DNA of 64,000 bases from Hyalella azteca (taxonomy: Eukaryota > Arthropoda > Malacostraca > Amphipoda > Hyalellidae), in assembly GCF_000764305.2 (NCBI RefSeq), contig NW_025935716.1, positions 124,001-188,000 on the forward strand. The letters are read 5' to 3'. Made by a program: the position numbers and the translations under genes. Positions 59,624-64,000 of this stretch are shown piece by piece. The first letter of the stretch is position 1; each line of letters opens with the position of its first letter. The notes below the pieces were generated by a model that had not been told where the DNA came from, made no database searches, and worked only from the letters and a program-made list of their open reading frames with translations.

Positions 59624-62366
59624 CTGTGAGAACATTTAGAAAGTTAATTCAACTCTATAAAACTGCTTTCATTCGACTGTCATTTGTTGCCTTAATTGCT
59701 TCGTCACGTCTAGAATAATAGGAATTGTTGAGAGCGTGTAGTGAATAGAAGGAGTTTCCAGCAAAATCAGTGATGTGGTAATATTTAGGCAAAGATTTTG
59801 GGAATGTTTAACACCCGACTGTGATTTATTAGTGTGGACACCTTCTAAATAAATGTTTTCTAATAGATTTTTCTTTCAAACCATTTTCATAGTCGTCGCT
59901 AAGCAATTGGAAAACACAGAAAAGTGAATTTTCGCGTAATTTTCATTTAGGAGCGTTATGATTTCCTAGAGTTAATACGGTTACACTTCCGGTTACGGTT
60001 GGTAATAGTAATACGGTTAAGTATTACTATAAACAGTAAACTATATTAATACTCAGTAAACAATAGAGGCACTATTGATACTTGGAGGTTCTTCAGCCTC
60101 ATATGTACACATCTTAGAGCGAAGCAAGAGCGTTTACGATTATTTGGAACGAGACATGAAATATTTATGATTTAAATTTATTGTTTGGATGTTTTTTCTC
60201 TAAAATATTTTTAGGAAATTAGTCAACCATGAATCTGTAGTTCAAATTTCACTGAGAAACTGATCGTAATCTGATGAACTTAAAAATTAAAACCTGTGCG
60301 CTATCAAATTTAAGCGCATCTGGTTCTGGTAGGGGCCAATGATGTTTGATCGCAGGCTCGTCGTTAGCTAAAAACACTTTTGGTACAAGGTAAAAATTAT
60401 CGTCCGATTAACATTTTAGTTTCAGTGATCACCCTATCGAAATTTTGAGGGTGGTTAGCAGCTGAATTAAAGACGCCTTTAGCTCGCCCAGCGCCCATAT
60501 TAGCCATTCTATGTCAGCTTTACGCTCTTGTTGTACGAACGAAATAATGGTCAGATTAGAATCCGGTCATAGACCACACGAGCTTGAGGCGCGTGAGGCA
60601 AGGAAACGGCCGAATCTGAAAAAAGCGTTAACAAACGCCAACTCCCTTCCCTCCAAATTGAATTGCTGCCGTAAATGCAGACTGGATGGAAAAAAAGATT
60701 AATGATGTACATATCACCACGACACAATGAAGCAAATGGCCTAGAAACACGAATTTGAACTGGGAATAATATCGGTTATTACAAATTTCAACCCCAACTT
60801 TCCGCATTACCATAAACCAAATACTCACTATCTTTCACTAGCACACAGCAATCAACATTCTCCAATATTCAACACCGCTCAATGTTCTCCCATACCGGTA
60901 TTATCCATGTCCGAAACATATTATCCCATTCACCCGTACCAAACAGTCATACCTTTTGCGGGTACCAAACATTTTCCACGTACGGCAGTGCGAAACATTC
61001 TCTCACTTTAACCAGTATTTAAACTTCTCTCAAATTCGCCAGGATTAAACATTTACATACACCGTTAAGCATTCTCCCGCAAAAACCACTTAAATCAGTC
61101 CTCAAAGTTCTCCCAAAATATTTGTATACAACAGCCTAGTGCATCTACAGGGCTCAACTTGAACCATTTCAACATTGCGCAGATCTAATATAGTAGCTAA
61201 TAATTTCATACCTGTGTTTCTAGGTATGAAAGACTTAAAATATAATGAATTGTTCATGGTAATGCAATTCAAGGCGAGACCCGCGTTTATTTTTACTTCC
61301 TCGTGTATGCACGCGTAACATTCGGTGTAATTTGCTAACGACTTGTCATTTCACGATACGTCACTAGTAGTAGTTACTTCCGTTCAGCAAACTGTTTTGC
61401 ACGGGTCTATAAATTCTGCTCACAGTGGTTGTAAAGAAGAATATAACTAATACTGCCGTCGAAATTGCAGCTGGAATTTGTTGCCTTTCCAAAATTGCCA
61501 TGTTCAATGGCAATTTCTGAAATTTTTCCTGTAATACTTTGTAAAATTGTAGCTCTTCGAAAATAACCCAATTCATAACGACGCCTTGATTTCGTTCCGG
61601 CAAAAAACCTGATGATACACTGGAAAAAAGTACATAATCACAGGAAACGAGCAGCTTAATTACTTACGACCACGCTCTGCATCCTTTTTCAACATGTTTT
61701 GCTTGCAGCGGCTCTGTGGTGAAGACTAATTAGTAATGCATAACTTGCGGTTCCACGAATCGATTAAGCTATTATGGTGAATTAGAATCTAGGGCATATG
61801 AACACGAGATGCTCAAATAACACGTTCATACCATCATATACTCCAAGTTGAAAATTTCTATGACTGCAGAAATTTTCGTTGAACTACGGTATGTTCTTGC
61901 ATGCCGCGATTGCCACCATACCAGTGCCGGTTTCCAACGAACATCACTTTATGAACCCCTGCAACTGCATAGTATAACTAAGGAAGTTGTGATTCTAAAA
62001 ATGTTTAAAATTAACATGTATATCATTTTAAACAAATTATTTTCAAGTTCCATACATCACTTAGCACCGTACAATTACATGACTGAAATTAGAAACGTGT
62101 GACACATGGTTGAACTATAAAACTAGTTCAACCATGCGTGTGACACTCCACATGTGAACAAGACTAGCGGAACTAGACAACTGGCGTAAATACTCCGCGT
62201 TTACTCACGTCCCTTACATGGGCCCTATACTGGCGTAGTGTTAACCCCCAACTTATGGGGGAGTAAAATTATTGGTGGGTGTTAAACATTTTACATGTCT
62301 AGCAACAAATTTTACGCAGAAAACAAAGTAAAGTTACTATATGAAATAATACCCGTCCAACATGGA
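59624..62366. other. intron upstream of exon 1, no gene seen
   Basis: No exon for the missing half of Ig 1. Loosely repeated AAACATT(C/T)TCCC words at 60,850-61,100. Confidence 0.6.
62105..62136. other. perfect inverted repeat (hairpin)
   Basis: CATGGTTGAACT at 62,105-62,116 and its complement at 62,125-62,136. A direct repeat CGTGTGACAC surrounds it (from 62,096 and from 62,136). May be the footprint of a small insertion. Confidence 0.7.
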
Positions 62367-62374
62367 CTAAATTT

Positions 62375-62705
62375 GGTATTATTGCAGATTAACTACATCC
62401 AAAAAAAATATTGAGAGATTTTATCAATCGTTATAGGGAATGCACAAGCATGTTTCCTGCTTCCACTGTGAACAACCTCTCGCGCTTGTTTCAGGCGCCA
62501 GCCTCAGCAGGTAACCAGCACGCTGGCAACCGGCTTTCACTGTGTACGTACCCTAAGCGCGATTTTTGGGTCGGAAAAAAAATCGGTTTTCCGATGCCGA
62601 CCGCCAAAAATGGATTTCAGATTCGTAATCTACACCCCAAAAAACATATAATTAAAAAAAAAAAACACCCTTTTTTTTTGGATGTAGTTAATCTGCAATA
62701 ATACC
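62375..62705. mobile_element. 331-bp MITE with 8-bp target duplication
   Basis: Perfect terminal inverted repeats of about 34 bp (GGTATTATTGCAGATTAACT onward at the left; its complement ends at 62,705) are flanked by identical CTAAATTT at 62,367-62,374 and 62,706-62,713. An 8-bp duplication fits hAT, Merlin or P type elements. No transposase. The interior contains sequence shared with the Harbinger-like MITE at 49,287, so it is composite or nested. Confidence 0.9.
62490..62553. mobile_element. fragment related to the Harbinger-like MITE, nested in the 331-bp element
   Basis: TTTCAGGCGCCAGCCT(C/G)AGC, GGTAACCAGCACGC and TTTCACTGTGT(A/G)CGTACCC match the right half of the element at 49,287-49,483. 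A left end may start near 62,435 (TAGGGAATGCACAAGC) but is weak. Confidence 0.8.
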
Positions 62706-62713
62706 CTAAATTT

Positions 62714-64000
62714 TGTCATCGATGTCGTTTGACCCACAGAATGTAGTTTGTATTAATTTGTTCAAAAAGTAGCGAGGTGCCATGATACTTACGCCGCGAT
62801 GAGTCATGCCCAGCACGCACAACCGCCATTGAATAATACGATCTTTAATTCAGTGACAAATGAAATAATAATGTTAACCGCACTTCAGTATCACGTTGAC
62901 ATAGACTATCCAAATTTCGAAAACCTGGTGTGTATAACCGAAGGTACATTGTTTAATGCCTGTCATCTTGAAATGCACTGCCATCATTATATTAAGCAGT
63001 GCCATCCCAAGATCACATACCTAAATGTCCAATAAAAACTTGTGGGCCCTGAATACAAAACCGAACGTTCACCAGTTGATGCTTCTGCCAATTAACAGCC
63101 TAAATATTAATTATGTAAATATTAATTATTTACAATGTATTAATTATGTATTAATGACAAGGATTTAAAATTATCTAATGGAGCTATAAGCATTGATTTT
63201 TCGCGGTCCTTCAAGCAGCCTCTGGTTTTTAAATATGATAAAGTAAAAACTAAAATCATGTTTTTGTCGAAAAACCATTTGTGCCATATACGCAATGCAA
63301 TTATGTAGCAACCACGTAACCCCGCAAGCTGAAAATTTTGTAAAGTATCGTATCATATATGACTTAACAAACGTGCACGTGCACACACCGTTTCTATGAG
63401 CTGGAGATGGTCATGGTTTGCTCAAATACAATAATCTGACGAGAAACCTCGTGAGGAAGCTTGACCAGCTGCTTTTTTCGGTTATGTTAAGCAGATTCGG
63501 CCCATCGGGCCACAGACTTCCGAAAAAGGCTTCTAAATAGCAGCGGAATACAGCAGATGGCCGATTAACGCCCGATTATCCTCAAATGCGACTCAATGGA
63601 CTGTGGGGCGACCCAAATGGAATATGAATTTCGAGTGGGAAGAAGGCTTGCTTGAAAATCTGCGCTTCTTTTAATCATTTCAGTGACAAAGACTTGCTCA
63701 AAAACCTGAAACACGGTCTCACTTATAAGCACTAAAACACGGGCTCACGGGTCAACGCTGAAACCCCCACACTCACTTTTTATTGACACAAAACAGAATT
63801 TCATCACCTGAAAGCCTGTTAAACATATAACATTACGCTCGTCTGATGGTCATTGAGCACAAAACAGAGATATATACTCTTCTAAAATACCTGTCACGCA
63901 CATAACAGAAGTACATCAATTTAAAATGCCTATTAATCTCAAAACAGAAGCTCATCACTTGTATCGCTGTTAATAATTCAACAGTAGTGACCTTATTGCC
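62714..64000. other. intron upstream of exon 1, no gene seen
   Basis: A degenerate repeat with AAAACAGAA and TCATCACTTG words near 63,780-63,990; otherwise unique. Confidence 0.6.

Noticed and set aside
1..64000. tRNA, rRNA or other RNA genes
   Set aside because: I looked for cloverleaf-like A/B boxes and conserved rRNA words and found none I could support.

Overview
The window is eukaryotic, almost certainly arthropod DNA. I lean towards a crustacean because of AT-rich introns packed with minisatellites and small DNA transposon relics, but the sequence alone does not settle the species. Essentially everything recognisable belongs to one gene on the minus strand. It runs from beyond the right edge to beyond the left edge and encodes a giant muscle protein of the titin / unc-89 (obscurin) / zormin / stretchin type. 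I could chain 40 exons (about 18.6 kb of coding sequence, about 6,200 codons). Every exon has splice sites, and every junction keeps the reading frame.

Layout in transcription order (right to left). At 59.6-57.2 kb lie half of an Ig domain and a complete FN3 domain. At 56.8-49.5 kb is a linker built from phase-1 exons, five of which (exons 5-9) each carry a proline-rich 'PPPRLRR'-type motif. At 42.3-30.3 kb are seven Ig domains, six of them arranged as three copies of a two-domain super-repeat. At 30.1-29.8 kb is an acidic linker. At 29.6-17.3 kb is a single 12,305-bp exon. It encodes a long disordered region, four copies of a ~160-residue module I cannot assign to a family, about 63 copies of an 8-residue PPGQEVVI-like repeat, and a ~300-residue charged helix that continues into the next exon. 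At 16.4-10.3 kb are four more Ig domains, at 9.6 kb a basic/serine linker, at 9.0-8.1 kb a second FN3, and at 8.1-2.1 kb one complete and one partial Ig. No kinase, RhoGEF or SH3 domain lies in the window, so I do not give a gene symbol.

The introns hold no second gene that I can support. They contain a decayed LINE reverse-transcriptase fragment, three small DNA-transposon relics with readable target-site duplications (8-bp, TTA and TTAA types; one has a related fragment nested inside it), a dispersed repeat present twice, and many minisatellites.

The most unusual feature is that at least seven of these tandem arrays sit exactly on exon edges and carry copies of the exon end with its splice site. 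At exon 11 the array gives seven consecutive GTGAGT donors, all in the same frame and without stops, which could let one exon add 0 to 6 extra Ig-strand units. Exon identification, frames and repeats are read directly from the sequence. Protein roles come from family knowledge. Alternative use of the repeated splice sites is inference.
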